64,000 nt of DNA from Rhodophyticola sp017644125 (lineage in GTDB: Bacteria; Pseudomonadota; Alphaproteobacteria; Rhodobacterales; Rhodobacteraceae), in assembly GCF_042140125.1 (NCBI RefSeq), contig NZ_CP159473.1; one strand, 5' to 3'. This document shows positions 1 through 8,245 of this stretch, in pieces (the first letter of the stretch is position 1; each line of letters starts with the position of its first letter). The notes under the pieces were generated by a model that saw only the letters and a list, made by a program, of their open reading frames with translations, made no database searches and was not told where the DNA came from. A program made the position numbers and the translations under genes.

Positions 1-305
1 AGCAGATCTGCGCCGATACCGGTGCGCGGCTCAGCCTCGATTACGAGGCGACATCGCTTGATACGATCCGGCAGATGGTGGCCATGGGGCTGGGCATTTC
101 GCTGCTGCCGGCGCTCTATGTCCGTTCCGAGGTGACCCAGAACACGCTTGTCACCTCCCGGCCGCTGGCCGGGCCGGTGCCGTTCCGCTCCATCGGCATG
201 GTCTGGCGCAAGACCGCGCCACGCAATGACGAGCTTGTCGAACTGGCGCAGATCCTGCGGCGCATTTTGCGCGCAAACGCACCCGAGGTGACGGTGATCG
301 ACTGA
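1..305 (+). CDS. LysR-family regulator, OxyR-like, C-terminal part only
   Basis: C-terminal part of a LysR-type transcriptional regulator running in from the left edge; reading starts at base 3 and ends at the TGA at 303-305. About 100 residues of the effector-binding domain are visible. It is clearly paralogous to the complete regulator that follows: both contain near-identical stretches such as DYEATSLDTIRQMVAMG against DYEGTSLDALRQMVAMG, then LLPALYV-type and SIG-VWR motifs typical of OxyR-like proteins. A cysteine lies at the position of OxyR's second redox cysteine (C208 in E. coli); the first is beyond the edge. Role in peroxide sensing is inferred from family only. Confidence 0.8.
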   Translation, partial: QICADTGARLSLDYEATSLDTIRQMVAMGLGISLLPALYVRSEVTQNTLVTSRPLAGPVPFRSIGMVWRKTAPRNDELVELAQILRRILRANAPEVTVID

Positions 306-568
306 CGGAGATGTAATAGTCCGGGCGGTCCCGACCCAGCTGACGGCAGGGGCCAAATCGGAACCACCCGGATGATGACGCTGCGTGTCCGTGAATGCTG
401 GAAGGGACTAAACGACCAGCAAGAGCAGTGTCATCGACAACAGACATGCGCGTGCCCACATGCCTGTCATGTCCAACTTCTTAGACACTCTCTTTTTGAC
501 ACAACCCTTGCAAATGGAAAAGTCAATCGTATATGAATATTCAATAGAAAAAAGCTAACGAATGCCGC

Positions 569-1507
569 ATGCCCGTCTCTGTTCCTCCGCTCACGCTTCG
601 GCAAATGCGCTACCTCGTGGCGCTGGAAGAAACCGCGCATTTTCGCGAGGCCGCGGAATCGTGCGGCATCTCCCAACCCTCCCTTTCCGTCCAGATCAAA
701 ACCCTGGAAGAGGCCCTTGGCCTGACCCTGGTGGAGCGCGGGCGCGGGCCTGTCCGGCTTACGCTGGCCGGGCGCGAGGTCTCCGCGCGCTCGCGTGACA
801 TTCTGGATGCAACCCAGGGCATCCTCGATCTGTCGGTCACGCTGAAATCGGGGCTCGGCGGCACGATCAGGCTTGGCACCTCGGCCACCTTGGGGCCCTA
901 TCTGATGCCCCATGTGGTCGGCGATCTTCACAAGTCTCACCCGGATCTGCGCCTGTATATCCGCGAAGCCGCCCCAAGGGAGTTGCTGCGCGAGCTGAAT
1001 GATGGCGTCCATGACCTGATCCTGACGCAATTGCCCGTCTCGGGCGCGGCGCTGACAACCTCGCGTCTTTTCCGCGAGCCCTTGTCCGTCGCGCTGCCTG
1101 CGGATCATCCGCTGACCGAAAAGGCCATGCTGGACGGGCCCGACCTGACCGATCAGACGATCCTGTCCCTGTCGCCATCCTACACGCTGCACGACCAGAT
1201 CTCGGCGCTTTGCGTCGAAACCGGCGCAACGCTGTCCCGGGATTACGAAGGCACATCGCTGGATGCGCTCCGCCAGATGGTGGCGATGGGCATGGGCGCG
1301 ACATTCCTGCCGGCGCTTTACGTGAAATCCGAAATCGAAGGCCGGGCGCAGGACGTGATCGTCCGCCCGTTCCGGGGCCGCCGCTTCTCCCGCTCCATCG
1401 GGCTGGTCTGGCGCTCGACCACCGGCGCCTCCGCGGCTTATGGCCGGCTGGCGCAGCTGATCCGTGAAACGGCCGGGCGGTTCCCCGATCTGGTCATCGA
1501 AGGGTGA
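569..1507 (+). CDS. LysR-family regulator, OxyR-like, lacking the peroxidatic cysteine
   Basis: 312-aa LysR-type regulator, the usual length. Residues about 8-66 form the winged helix-turn-helix (RQMRYLVALEE, then ISQPSLSVQIKTLE); the rest is the effector domain. The C-terminal half resembles OxyR (TSLDALRQMVAMG, FLPALYV). OxyR's redox pair is C199/C208 nine residues apart; here the matching positions are T206 and C215, so the peroxidatic cysteine appears to be replaced by threonine. That suggests a non-redox or different-ligand sensor. The ATG at 569 has no strong ribosome site. It follows a second OxyR-like gene in tandem with a 263-bp gap holding AT-rich sequence around 520-555, a likely promoter. 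The operon at 1735 may be its target, but nothing in the sequence proves this. Confidence 0.85.
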   Translation: MPVSVPPLTLRQMRYLVALEETAHFREAAESCGISQPSLSVQIKTLEEALGLTLVERGRGPVRLTLAGREVSARSRDILDATQGILDLSVTLKSGLGGTIRLGTSATLGPYLMPHVVGDLHKSHPDLRLYIREAAPRELLRELNDGVHDLILTQLPVSGAALTTSRLFREPLSVALPADHPLTEKAMLDGPDLTDQTILSLSPSYTLHDQISALCVETGATLSRDYEGTSLDALRQMVAMGMGATFLPALYVKSEIEGRAQDVIVRPFRGRRFSRSIGLVWRSTTGASAAYGRLAQLIRETAGRFPDLVIEG

Positions 1508-1594
1508 GATTGCCCTTTGACGCCCGCGAGCCGCCGAGCGCGCGGGCTGTCTGCCCCGATCCGTCATTCGCCACGGGAGACCTTCGCGGGCGAT

Positions 1595-1634
1595 AGGTTA
1601 CAAAAACTTCAAAATCGATCTTTTTTCGTAACCT
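1595..1634. promoter_or_regulatory. Interrupted inverted repeat upstream of the dipeptidase operon
   Basis: AGGTTAC at 1595-1601 is matched by GTAACCT at 1628-1634; the pairing extends inwards through an A-run and a T-run with one mismatch. It lies in the 227-bp gap before the operon that starts at 1735. It may be an operator for one of the nearby LysR regulators or a transcript hairpin. Function is inferred. Confidence 0.35.
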
Positions 1635-1734
1635 GTTTTGCGGTCGCAACAGCCTGCACAGGGGCATTTGGGCTTGCGCGACCCCGTGACTATTTGCTCA
1701 AGTCCGTCAACTTGACACAAGCCAGGCGGCACCC

Positions 1735-2715
1735 ATGATCTGCATCGACGCGCTGCAATATGCCAACTGGTCCGAAAAGGTGTTTCGCCAGATGCGCGAC
1801 GGCGGGCTGGACTGCGTGCATGTGACCATCGCCTATCACGAGACATTTCGCGAAACCGTTCTCAGGATTGAGGAATGGAACCGCCGGTTCGAAGCATTCC
1901 CAGACCTGATCCGGCTGGCCTATACCACCGCCGATATCCGCGCCGCAAAGGCAGAGGGCCGGACGGCAATCCTCTACGGTGCGCAAAACCCCTCCCCCAT
2001 CGAAGACGATATCGGGCTGGTCGAGATCCTGCACCGCCTTGGCCTGCGGATCATGCAGCTTTCCTACAACAACCAAAGCCTCCTTGCGACGGGCGCCTAT
2101 GAGGCCGAGGATCCGGGCCTGACCCGCATGGGCCGGGAGGTGGTGGCCGAGATGAACCGGGTGGGCATGGCCGTCGACATGTCCCATTCGGCCGAACGTT
2201 CCACCCTTGAGGCGATCGAGCGCTCGACCCGCCCCATCGCGATCACCCATGCCAACCCCCATGCATGGCATCCTGCCCTGCGCAACAAGTCCGACACGGT
2301 CCTGCGAGCGCTGACCGGCAGTGGCGGAATGCTGGGATTTTCCCTTTACCCCCACCATCTGAGAGACGGCAGTGCCTGCAGTCTGGAGAGCTTTTGCAGG
2401 ATGATCGCCGACACGGCCGACCGATACGGCGCGGCGCATCTGGGGATCGGCTCCGATCTGTGTCAGGATCAGCCGGACAGCGTGGTGGAGTGGATGCGCA
2501 CCGGCCGCTGGAGCAAACGGATCGACTTCGGCGAAGGCTCCGCCGAGGCGCCCGGCTTTCCGCCGCAGCCTGCGTTTTTCCGCGACAACCGCGACTTTCC
2601 GCGACTGGCCGAGGGCCTTGCGGCTGTCGGATTCGACAAATCCGAAATCGCTGGCATCATGGGCGGCAATTGGCTGGCTTATTTTGACCGGGTATTTGAC
2701 GGTACCGATGGATGA
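1735..2715 (+). CDS. Membrane dipeptidase (renal dipeptidase, peptidase M19)
   Basis: 326-aa metal-dependent hydrolase of the M19 family, which cleaves dipeptides (and in some members related amide or lactam bonds). Visible signatures are IDALQYA at the start, a metal-site region around DMSHSAERSTLEAIERS, PIAITHANPHAWHPALRNKSD, and the C-terminal IGSDLCQ and GIMGGNWLAYFDRVF typical of the family. There is no signal peptide, so it probably acts in the cytoplasm. First gene of an operon: the ATG of the next gene (2708) overlaps its stop by 8 bases. The following unknown, DUF3726-like and reductase genes suggest a pathway for a modified amino acid or dipeptide rather than general peptide turnover. 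Confidence 0.85.
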   Translation: MICIDALQYANWSEKVFRQMRDGGLDCVHVTIAYHETFRETVLRIEEWNRRFEAFPDLIRLAYTTADIRAAKAEGRTAILYGAQNPSPIEDDIGLVEILHRLGLRIMQLSYNNQSLLATGAYEAEDPGLTRMGREVVAEMNRVGMAVDMSHSAERSTLEAIERSTRPIAITHANPHAWHPALRNKSDTVLRALTGSGGMLGFSLYPHHLRDGSACSLESFCRMIADTADRYGAAHLGIGSDLCQDQPDSVVEWMRTGRWSKRIDFGEGSAEAPGFPPQPAFFRDNRDFPRLAEGLAAVGFDKSEIAGIMGGNWLAYFDRVFDGTDG

Positions 2716-4408
2716 TCTGATCCAAAACTCTGCCCAGACGGAAGGCCTGCGTCCGCCCGCTCTGGTCATGCGGCTTGCCCGGATGGGCGCCAGCTTTCCC
2801 ACCCGGTTGAGCTTTCTCAGGGTCCTGATGCGGCGGCTGAGCAAAGAGCAGGTCAGGGTCACGCGGCGGTTATGGGAGATGACGCCCGAAGGGTATGGAC
2901 GCGCGGTCTATACGCTCACACTGGGCGGCCACAGCTATGCCCTTGTGGCGTTTTCCCATCATCTGCCGCCCGAGGACCGGACCGACCGGGTCATCGCCGA
3001 GCGGTGGGACACGACCTATGCCCTGTTTGACGGGCTGCCCACGCCCGACGATCTCGACAGGCTGGCCGAAAACGTACCCCTGCAGGAGGCAGGCCGCATG
3101 TCGCAGCGCGAACTCGTGCTCAGCCGGGCCAACAGGAGCGTGCGCCTCTTCGAACATGTGGTCTCGGCCCTGGCACGGGGGGACCAGCCGGAGCCGGAGA
3201 TACTGGACCAGACCGGCTATCTGATGCGCACCACGGCCGTTTACGGCAACGGCAAGTTCGGGCTGGCCGACCGCGCGGTGATTGCCGGGCGCCCCGGTTT
3301 GCGAGGGGCGTTTCAGGTCGAGATGCTGACCGTCTGGCTGATCCGGCATTTCACCCATGATCTGGCCGATCATATCGCCCATGCCCGCGCCCCCGGAACC
3401 GCCGTTTCGCTTTCCGCGGACACCCGCCGCCGACTGGGGATCGGCAACGCGACCGGCCTTGGCATGGCGCCGTTTCTGGTAACGCACCCGGAACTGATCC
3501 ATTCTTGGGTCCATGCCCGCGAAACCGCGCTGGCGCGGGTCCGCGCCCTGCCGCGCGCCCGCGCGCAGGAACGCGCCATATTCGCCGATGTCCTGAACCG
3601 CGCGATTGCCCATGCCGCAAGCTGGTCGGTGCCCGACCCGGTGCAGATGGAGCGCATCAGGGAGCTGCGCACCGATCTTGCCGGCATCCGGGCGCTGACC
3701 GATAGCGGCAGCCTGCACGCACCCTACCCGTGGGAGGGGCTGCTGATCGCCGCGTCGGCCTGCGGGCTTGAGGCGCAGGAATGCCTGAACGCCCTTGTCA
3801 TGGAGCCGTACGGCGCGCTGGTCGACGATCTGGCCGAAGAGATGCAGTGCGGCCTGCCGATGCGGCTGGACCCGTCGATGCGGCTGTCCGATCTGGCCGG
3901 GATCATCCGGCATGACTATGCATGGGCGCTGAAGATCGATTTCGACCAGCCGGACGAGACCTATCAGTTCTGGTATGTGTCCGAGGACAAATCCGAACCC
4001 CGCCTTGGCGTGCGCTCCCGGGAACCGGGCGCGGAACTGGAAACCCGTCTGGATGTCGCCCGACAGGTTCAGGAGCTGTCCCACGCCGTTCAGCGGGCAC
4101 AACCCGCCGACAGTGTCGCGGCCTTTCTGATGCGCCACCCGGATCAGCGCCATATCGTCGAGCGGGTGCAGACCATCGCCGCGCACCCCTATGGTGAAAT
4201 CCGCGACAACCTGATCGGGCGGGCCTGCCTGCCGATCGATCTGCTCCGTTTCAAACTGGCGTTTTTCGGGGCCACCCGGTTCGATCCGAAATCGGACCGC
4301 TGGACCCGGATCACCCTCTGCCAGGGCGCGCCGCTGGCCGGGGAGATCGCGCAGGCGGACCCCGATGGCTGGGCGTTCTGGGCGCCGCCCGACGCAGGTG
4401 CGGCATGA
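2708..4408 (+). CDS. Conserved-looking protein of unknown function, dipeptidase operon
   Basis: 566-aa protein I do not recognise. The ATG at 2708 is preferred over an in-frame ATG at 2618 because 2708 overlaps the dipeptidase stop (ATGGATGA), the arrangement of a coupled operon. No signal peptide, clear membrane helix or cofactor loop is visible; it looks soluble. Runs that look like conserved motifs include TTAVYGNGKFGLADR (centre), LGIGNATGLGMAPFLV about residue 240, YQFWYVSEDK and a C-terminal LLRFKLAFFGATRFDP. The next gene overlaps its stop as ATGA (4405). Strict coupling between a dipeptidase and a reductase suggests an enzyme or assembly partner in the same pathway. No homology-based function can be given. 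Confidence 0.8.
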   Translation: MDDLIQNSAQTEGLRPPALVMRLARMGASFPTRLSFLRVLMRRLSKEQVRVTRRLWEMTPEGYGRAVYTLTLGGHSYALVAFSHHLPPEDRTDRVIAERWDTTYALFDGLPTPDDLDRLAENVPLQEAGRMSQRELVLSRANRSVRLFEHVVSALARGDQPEPEILDQTGYLMRTTAVYGNGKFGLADRAVIAGRPGLRGAFQVEMLTVWLIRHFTHDLADHIAHARAPGTAVSLSADTRRRLGIGNATGLGMAPFLVTHPELIHSWVHARETALARVRALPRARAQERAIFADVLNRAIAHAASWSVPDPVQMERIRELRTDLAGIRALTDSGSLHAPYPWEGLLIAASACGLEAQECLNALVMEPYGALVDDLAEEMQCGLPMRLDPSMRLSDLAGIIRHDYAWALKIDFDQPDETYQFWYVSEDKSEPRLGVRSREPGAELETRLDVARQVQELSHAVQRAQPADSVAAFLMRHPDQRHIVERVQTIAAHPYGEIRDNLIGRACLPIDLLRFKLAFFGATRFDPKSDRWTRITLCQGAPLAGEIAQADPDGWAFWAPPDAGAA

Positions 4409-5019
4409 TCACACCATCGCTGAATGAAACCGCCAGACGGATGCGGGATGCCGCGCGCGGAGCGGGTTGGCCCGATGGGATCGCAACCGAGATCGGTCAC
4501 GCCGCCGCATGGCTTGCCGCGCAGGGTGCCGACGGGGTTGGTGCCGCGCTGGCGGCCATCAAGGAGCCGTCGGGCCCGGTCGATGCGCGCCAGAACGGCG
4601 ATGCGCTCTGGTATATCGGCCCGGCGCCGGTCGCCGTGGCCGGGCCCGCCGCGCTGGATCTGCTCTTCGCAGGCGAAGGCCCCGTTCATGTCACCTTCAC
4701 CCATCACCGGACGCTTTTTCTGGGCCTGGCCGGATGGGCCTCGGCCCAGACAGGATACCGGATCGGGCTTGAAGGTGCGATCACCGTGCAGATCGAGGCA
4801 GGCCACCTGCTGGATGCGCCCCATACCGACCCGACCCGCCGCGATCTGGTATTGACGGCAAGACCCGGCCTTCCCGGCGCGCCCCTGTCCTGCGGCCGCC
4901 ACGCGCCGTCTTCAGACGACTGGGAGGACGCGCTGCAACTTGCCGGCCGGATACTGGTGCCGGCCACCGCCGCATCGCGTGCCTTTGGCGCCGGGGCCGG
5001 CACCGGCGATGGCGATTGA
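4405..5019 (+). CDS. DUF3726-like protein
   Basis: 204-aa protein rich in alanine and glycine, resembling from memory the DUF3726 family found beside Ldh-family oxidoreductases in Rhodobacterales. No catalytic motif is evident. The N-terminus reads as a helical segment (SLNETARRMRDAARGAGW) followed by alternating beta-like stretches. It starts inside the stop of the preceding gene (ATGA overlap) and ends 22 bases before the reductase start, so it belongs to the same coupled operon. A chaperone, subunit or substrate-handling role for the reductase is possible but only inferred from position. Confidence 0.7.
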   Translation: MITPSLNETARRMRDAARGAGWPDGIATEIGHAAAWLAAQGADGVGAALAAIKEPSGPVDARQNGDALWYIGPAPVAVAGPAALDLLFAGEGPVHVTFTHHRTLFLGLAGWASAQTGYRIGLEGAITVQIEAGHLLDAPHTDPTRRDLVLTARPGLPGAPLSCGRHAPSSDDWEDALQLAGRILVPATAASRAFGAGAGTGDGD

Positions 5020-5041
5020 CCCCAAGATGAAAGAATGGCCC

Positions 5042-6040
5042 ATGAATGAAATCCTCGGCCTTGACGATCTGGAGGCGCTGGCCTGCGATTTACTCAGGCG
5101 CGCCGGTGCCAGCGAAATGGCCGCCGCATCCGTGGCGCGCTCGACCCGCGCGGCGGAGCGAGACGGCATTCGCAGCCACGGGCTGATGTATATCCCGATC
5201 TACGCCGAACATTTGCGCTGCGGCAAGGTGGACGGGCAGGCGGTCCCGCAGGTCACCGCGCCCAGGCCGGGGGCCGTGCGCGTGGATGCCGGCGCGGGAT
5301 TTGCCCACCCGGCGATAGACGCAGGTTTCGACCGGCTGATCGGCGCGGCGCGCAGTCAGGGCATCGCGGCGATGACCATCTTCAACAGCTACAATTGCGG
5401 CGTGCTCGGCCATCATGCGGAACGGATCGCCGAGGCCGGCCTGCTGGGATTGTGTTTCACGAATGCGCCCGCCTCCATCGCGCCCTGGGGCGGCAGGACC
5501 CCGGTGATTGGCACCAACCCTTTCGCGCTTGGCGTTCCCGATGGCGCGGGCGGCGCGAAAATGGTCATCGACCAGTCCGCCAGCGCAATTGCCAAATCCG
5601 AGATCATGCTGCGGGCCCGCGAAGGCCGCAGCATCGACGCGGGATGGGCCTTCGACGAAACCGGCGCGCCCACCACCGATGCGGGTGCCGCGCTGAAGGG
5701 ATCGATGGCGCCCGCGGGAGGGTACAAGGGCTTCGGCGCAGGGCTGATGGTGGAAATCTTCGCCGCCTGTCTCGCGGGTGCGACCCTGGGCAAGGATGCC
5801 GCCCCGTTCTCGGGCCCCCTCGGCGGACCGCCCCGCACCGGGCAGTGCTTCATCGCAGTTGAGACCGATGCCCTGTCCGGCGGGCAGTTCGGCGCGCGCC
5901 TGACCGATCTGGCCGAGGCGATTGCCGCGCAGGAGGGTGCGCGCCTGCCCGGCGCCAGACGCGCCGACGCACGAGCCCGGATCGAGGCCGACGGGGTGGC
6001 CGTGCCGCAGGATCTGCTGGAACGGATCATCAATTCATGA
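5042..6040 (+). CDS. Ldh-family NAD(P)H-dependent oxidoreductase
   Basis: 332-aa member of the malate/L-lactate dehydrogenase-like (Ldh2/MdhA) family, which includes ureidoglycolate dehydrogenase and delta1-piperideine/pyrroline-2-carboxylate reductases. Family marks are the N-terminal helix LDDLEALACDLLRRAGAS, the motif RSHGLMYIPIYAEHLRCG, the NAD region NCGVLGHHAERIAEAG and PVIGTNPFALGVP, and the C-terminal MAPAGGYKGFGAGLMVEIF. I choose the ATG at 5042, where the family N-terminus begins; in-frame ATGs at 5009 and 5027 would add up to 11 residues. It reduces or oxidises a 2-keto, 2-hydroxy or cyclic imino acid; with a dipeptidase upstream, an imino-acid reductase is the attractive reading. 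Confidence 0.85.
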   Translation: MNEILGLDDLEALACDLLRRAGASEMAAASVARSTRAAERDGIRSHGLMYIPIYAEHLRCGKVDGQAVPQVTAPRPGAVRVDAGAGFAHPAIDAGFDRLIGAARSQGIAAMTIFNSYNCGVLGHHAERIAEAGLLGLCFTNAPASIAPWGGRTPVIGTNPFALGVPDGAGGAKMVIDQSASAIAKSEIMLRAREGRSIDAGWAFDETGAPTTDAGAALKGSMAPAGGYKGFGAGLMVEIFAACLAGATLGKDAAPFSGPLGGPPRTGQCFIAVETDALSGGQFGARLTDLAEAIAAQEGARLPGARRADARARIEADGVAVPQDLLERIINS

Positions 6041-6056
6041 CCGGGGCTTTCTAGAG

Positions 6057-7022
6057 ATGCCCGGCAGCGCCCTCAAAGGTGTCTCCATCCGCGGGCTTGA
6101 GGTGTTCGAAGCCCTGGCCCGTACCGGATCCGTCGCGGGCGCCGCGGAACGGCTGGCGATGAGTGCGCCCGCGGTATCGCAGCAACTCAAGAACCTCGAT
6201 GCGGCTCTGGGCGTGGAACTGATCGACCATTCCCGCCGGCCGATGACGCTGACCCCGGCGGGGCGCTTGTTTCTCCGGCGGGCGGAGGCGGCCCTGTCCG
6301 CCCTGCGCATGGGGCAGCGGGACGTGGTGGCGCTGGATCTGTCCGATCTCTCCTCGCTGAGGATGGGCGTGATCGAGGATTTCGAGAATGAGGTGACGCC
6401 GAACCTTGCGTCGCATCTTGCGGAAACGATGCAGAATTGCGCGTTCCGGCTGCAAACCGGGGCCAGCCACGCGATGCAGGCGCTGATCGCCGCGCGGGAG
6501 CTCGACATTGCGATCTGCGCCGCAGGGCCGAGCGTGCCGCCGAACACGGTCACCCATCCGCTGCTGAGAGATCCCTACATTCTGGCGGCCCCTCGCGGTA
6601 TGGATGTTTCCGGCGGGCTGACAACCTTGTCGGACCTCCCGTTTCTGCGGCGCGACATGAACCAGATCATGGGCAAGCAGATCGAGGAGTATCTGGCCAC
6701 CCATGGCTGGACCCCTCCGCAGCGCTTCGAAATGGACAGCAATCAGTCGATCAGCGCACTGGTTGCCGGCGGCAGGGGGTGGACGATCACGACGCCGCTG
6801 AGCCTTCTGCGGGCGGGACGGTTCGCAGACGGGATCGACGCGTTTCCCCTGCCGCAGGACGGGATCGCAAGGCAGATCGTGCTTTATGCAAGCGACGACT
6901 GGAGCGGCGACATTCCCGCCCAGATCGCAAGCATCGCGCGGGAACTGATTGCCACCCATTTCACCACCCCCGGACTGGACGCGATGCCCTGGCTGGCAAG
7001 CGAATTCGTGCTGCTGGACTGA
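6057..7022 (+). CDS. LysR-family transcriptional regulator
   Basis: 321-aa LysR regulator. The helix-turn-helix occupies about residues 10-70 (LEVFEALARTGSVAGAAERLAMSAPAVSQQLKNLDAALG), followed by a substrate-binding domain. The ATG at 6057 is chosen as it starts just before the domain and has GAG upstream. It lies 16 bases after the reductase stop in the same direction, so it is probably the last gene of the dipeptidase operon and its local, self-limiting regulator. The motif GVIEDFENEV begins the effector domain. It differs clearly from the OxyR-like pair at the left edge. It faces the ABC permease gene that ends at 7109. Confidence 0.85.
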   Translation: MPGSALKGVSIRGLEVFEALARTGSVAGAAERLAMSAPAVSQQLKNLDAALGVELIDHSRRPMTLTPAGRLFLRRAEAALSALRMGQRDVVALDLSDLSSLRMGVIEDFENEVTPNLASHLAETMQNCAFRLQTGASHAMQALIAARELDIAICAAGPSVPPNTVTHPLLRDPYILAAPRGMDVSGGLTTLSDLPFLRRDMNQIMGKQIEEYLATHGWTPPQRFEMDSNQSISALVAGGRGWTITTPLSLLRAGRFADGIDAFPLPQDGIARQIVLYASDDWSGDIPAQIASIARELIATHFTTPGLDAMPWLASEFVLLD

Positions 7023-7108
7023 GCGCGGCCGGGCGGGCATTGCGGAGGACGGCCCGGCATACCGGCAAGCCATGGCTTGAGCCCACCATCGGCCCGCATG
7101 GCCACGCG

Positions 7109-8245
7109 CTATCCCTTGACCGCGCCGGCCGTCAGGCCCGATACGATCTGACGCTGAAAGATCATCACCAGAAGAAAGAGCGGGGCGGTGATCGACACGG
7201 CGGCGGCCACGGCCTCTACCTGATCGGTGGTGGTCGTTTCACGGTTGAAATACCCCGCGATGGCGGGAACCATCGTCTGGTTGGTCGCATCGAGCAACAG
7301 CGACGTGACGAGAAAATCATTGTAGGCCAGAAGGAAGCTGAACAGGCCGGTGGTGATTACGCCCGGCCACATCACCGGCATGATCACCCAGCGGAACGCC
7401 TGAAAATGGGTGCAGCCGTCGACGCGTGCCGCCTCGTCCAGTTCGGCGGGGATGTTCTGGAAGAAGCTGCGCAGCATCCAGATGGTGAAGGGCTGATTGA
7501 TCGACACAAGAACCGCGATGACCGCCAGCGGCTGACCGTAGAGGGTGGGCGCATTATCCCCTAGGATCGGGCGCAGCCATTCGGCGGAGTTGATGAACAC
7601 CGGCAGATAACCGGCCACCAGAACCGAATGCGGCAGCGCGCGGAACACCAGTGCGACGATCAGAAGCCAGAAGGCAAGGTTGGAGCCGGACCGCGCGAGC
7701 CCGTAGCCCGCAAGAGTGCCCACGGTCAGCGAGACGGTTACGACCCCGGTCGTGACCAGCAGTGAATTCAGGAAATTCCGGTAGAACTCGTTTTCGACCC
7801 AGACGGAGTGATAATGGACCGTGGTCAGGCCGAGAACCGGGTTCAGCGCGCCCAGCACCACCGGCAGCACCCCGAGGAACACCACGACGAAGGCCAGGCC
7901 ATAGGCCAACCCGCCGATGATCCACCCGGCCCAGACCTGACCGCCCGGTGACCACGCCGCGACCCGATCGGGCAGCCAGCGCATGGCGAACCGCACCGTC
8001 AGATACAGCACCGCCAGACCGGCCGCGATATCGAGGATCGACAGGCCCTGCCCCGCCGCCCGGGTGGCCGGGCCAAGGATCACGTCAAGCGGGTTGGCGG
8101 CGAAGGCATCGACTGGCGCCTTGAAGCTCATCACCGCGATCCAGAAGATCGGGAAAGAGGCGATCAGGCACCAAAATGCAAGAAAGGCGGCCGAGCCCAG
8201 GCGGAGCGGAACGGGTTGGCGCATCGCGCGCGGCGTGTCGGGCAT
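7109..8245 (-). CDS. ABC sugar-type importer permease (MalG-like)
   Basis: 378-aa inner-membrane permease of the carbohydrate ABC family. The EAA loop reads ELDEAARVDGCTHFQAFRWVIMPVMWPG, the ATPase docking site of type I importers. It is longer than the usual 275-300 residues: between the first helix (about 20-40) and the core lie two extra hydrophobic segments (LSILDIAAGLAVLYLTVRFAM and a glycine-rich LAYGLAFVVVFLGVLPVVLG). The start at 8245 gives a TGATG overlap with the upstream permease; an in-frame ATG at 8275 would overlap by 30 bases. No ATPase gene follows: the next gene is the convergent LysR, so an ATPase must be borrowed. Confidence 0.88.
   Translation of the reverse strand: MPDTPRAMRQPVPLRLGSAAFLAFWCLIASFPIFWIAVMSFKAPVDAFAANPLDVILGPATRAAGQGLSILDIAAGLAVLYLTVRFAMRWLPDRVAAWSPGGQVWAGWIIGGLAYGLAFVVVFLGVLPVVLGALNPVLGLTTVHYHSVWVENEFYRNFLNSLLVTTGVVTVSLTVGTLAGYGLARSGSNLAFWLLIVALVFRALPHSVLVAGYLPVFINSAEWLRPILGDNAPTLYGQPLAVIAVLVSINQPFTIWMLRSFFQNIPAELDEAARVDGCTHFQAFRWVIMPVMWPGVITTGLFSFLLAYNDFLVTSLLLDATNQTMVPAIAGYFNRETTTTDQVEAVAAAVSITAPLFLLVMIFQRQIVSGLTAGAVKG

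Noticed and set aside
467..1567. Long open frame on the minus strand opposite the OxyR-like gene
   Set aside because: Composition (arginine, glutamine and glycine rich) is that of an antisense shadow in high-GC DNA; the plus-strand LysR protein is clear.
2618..2707. Earlier in-frame start for the unknown dipeptidase-operon gene
   Set aside because: It would overlap the dipeptidase by almost 100 bases; the ATG at 2708 gives an ordinary short overlap.
2870..4186. 438-codon minus-strand open frame
   Set aside because: Lies wholly inside the 566-aa operon gene, with biased composition and no motif; antisense shadow.
7066..7079. Perfect palindrome CAAGCCATGGCTTG between convergent genes
   Set aside because: No loop or T-run, so not a terminator, and no gene start nearby for an operator; likely chance.
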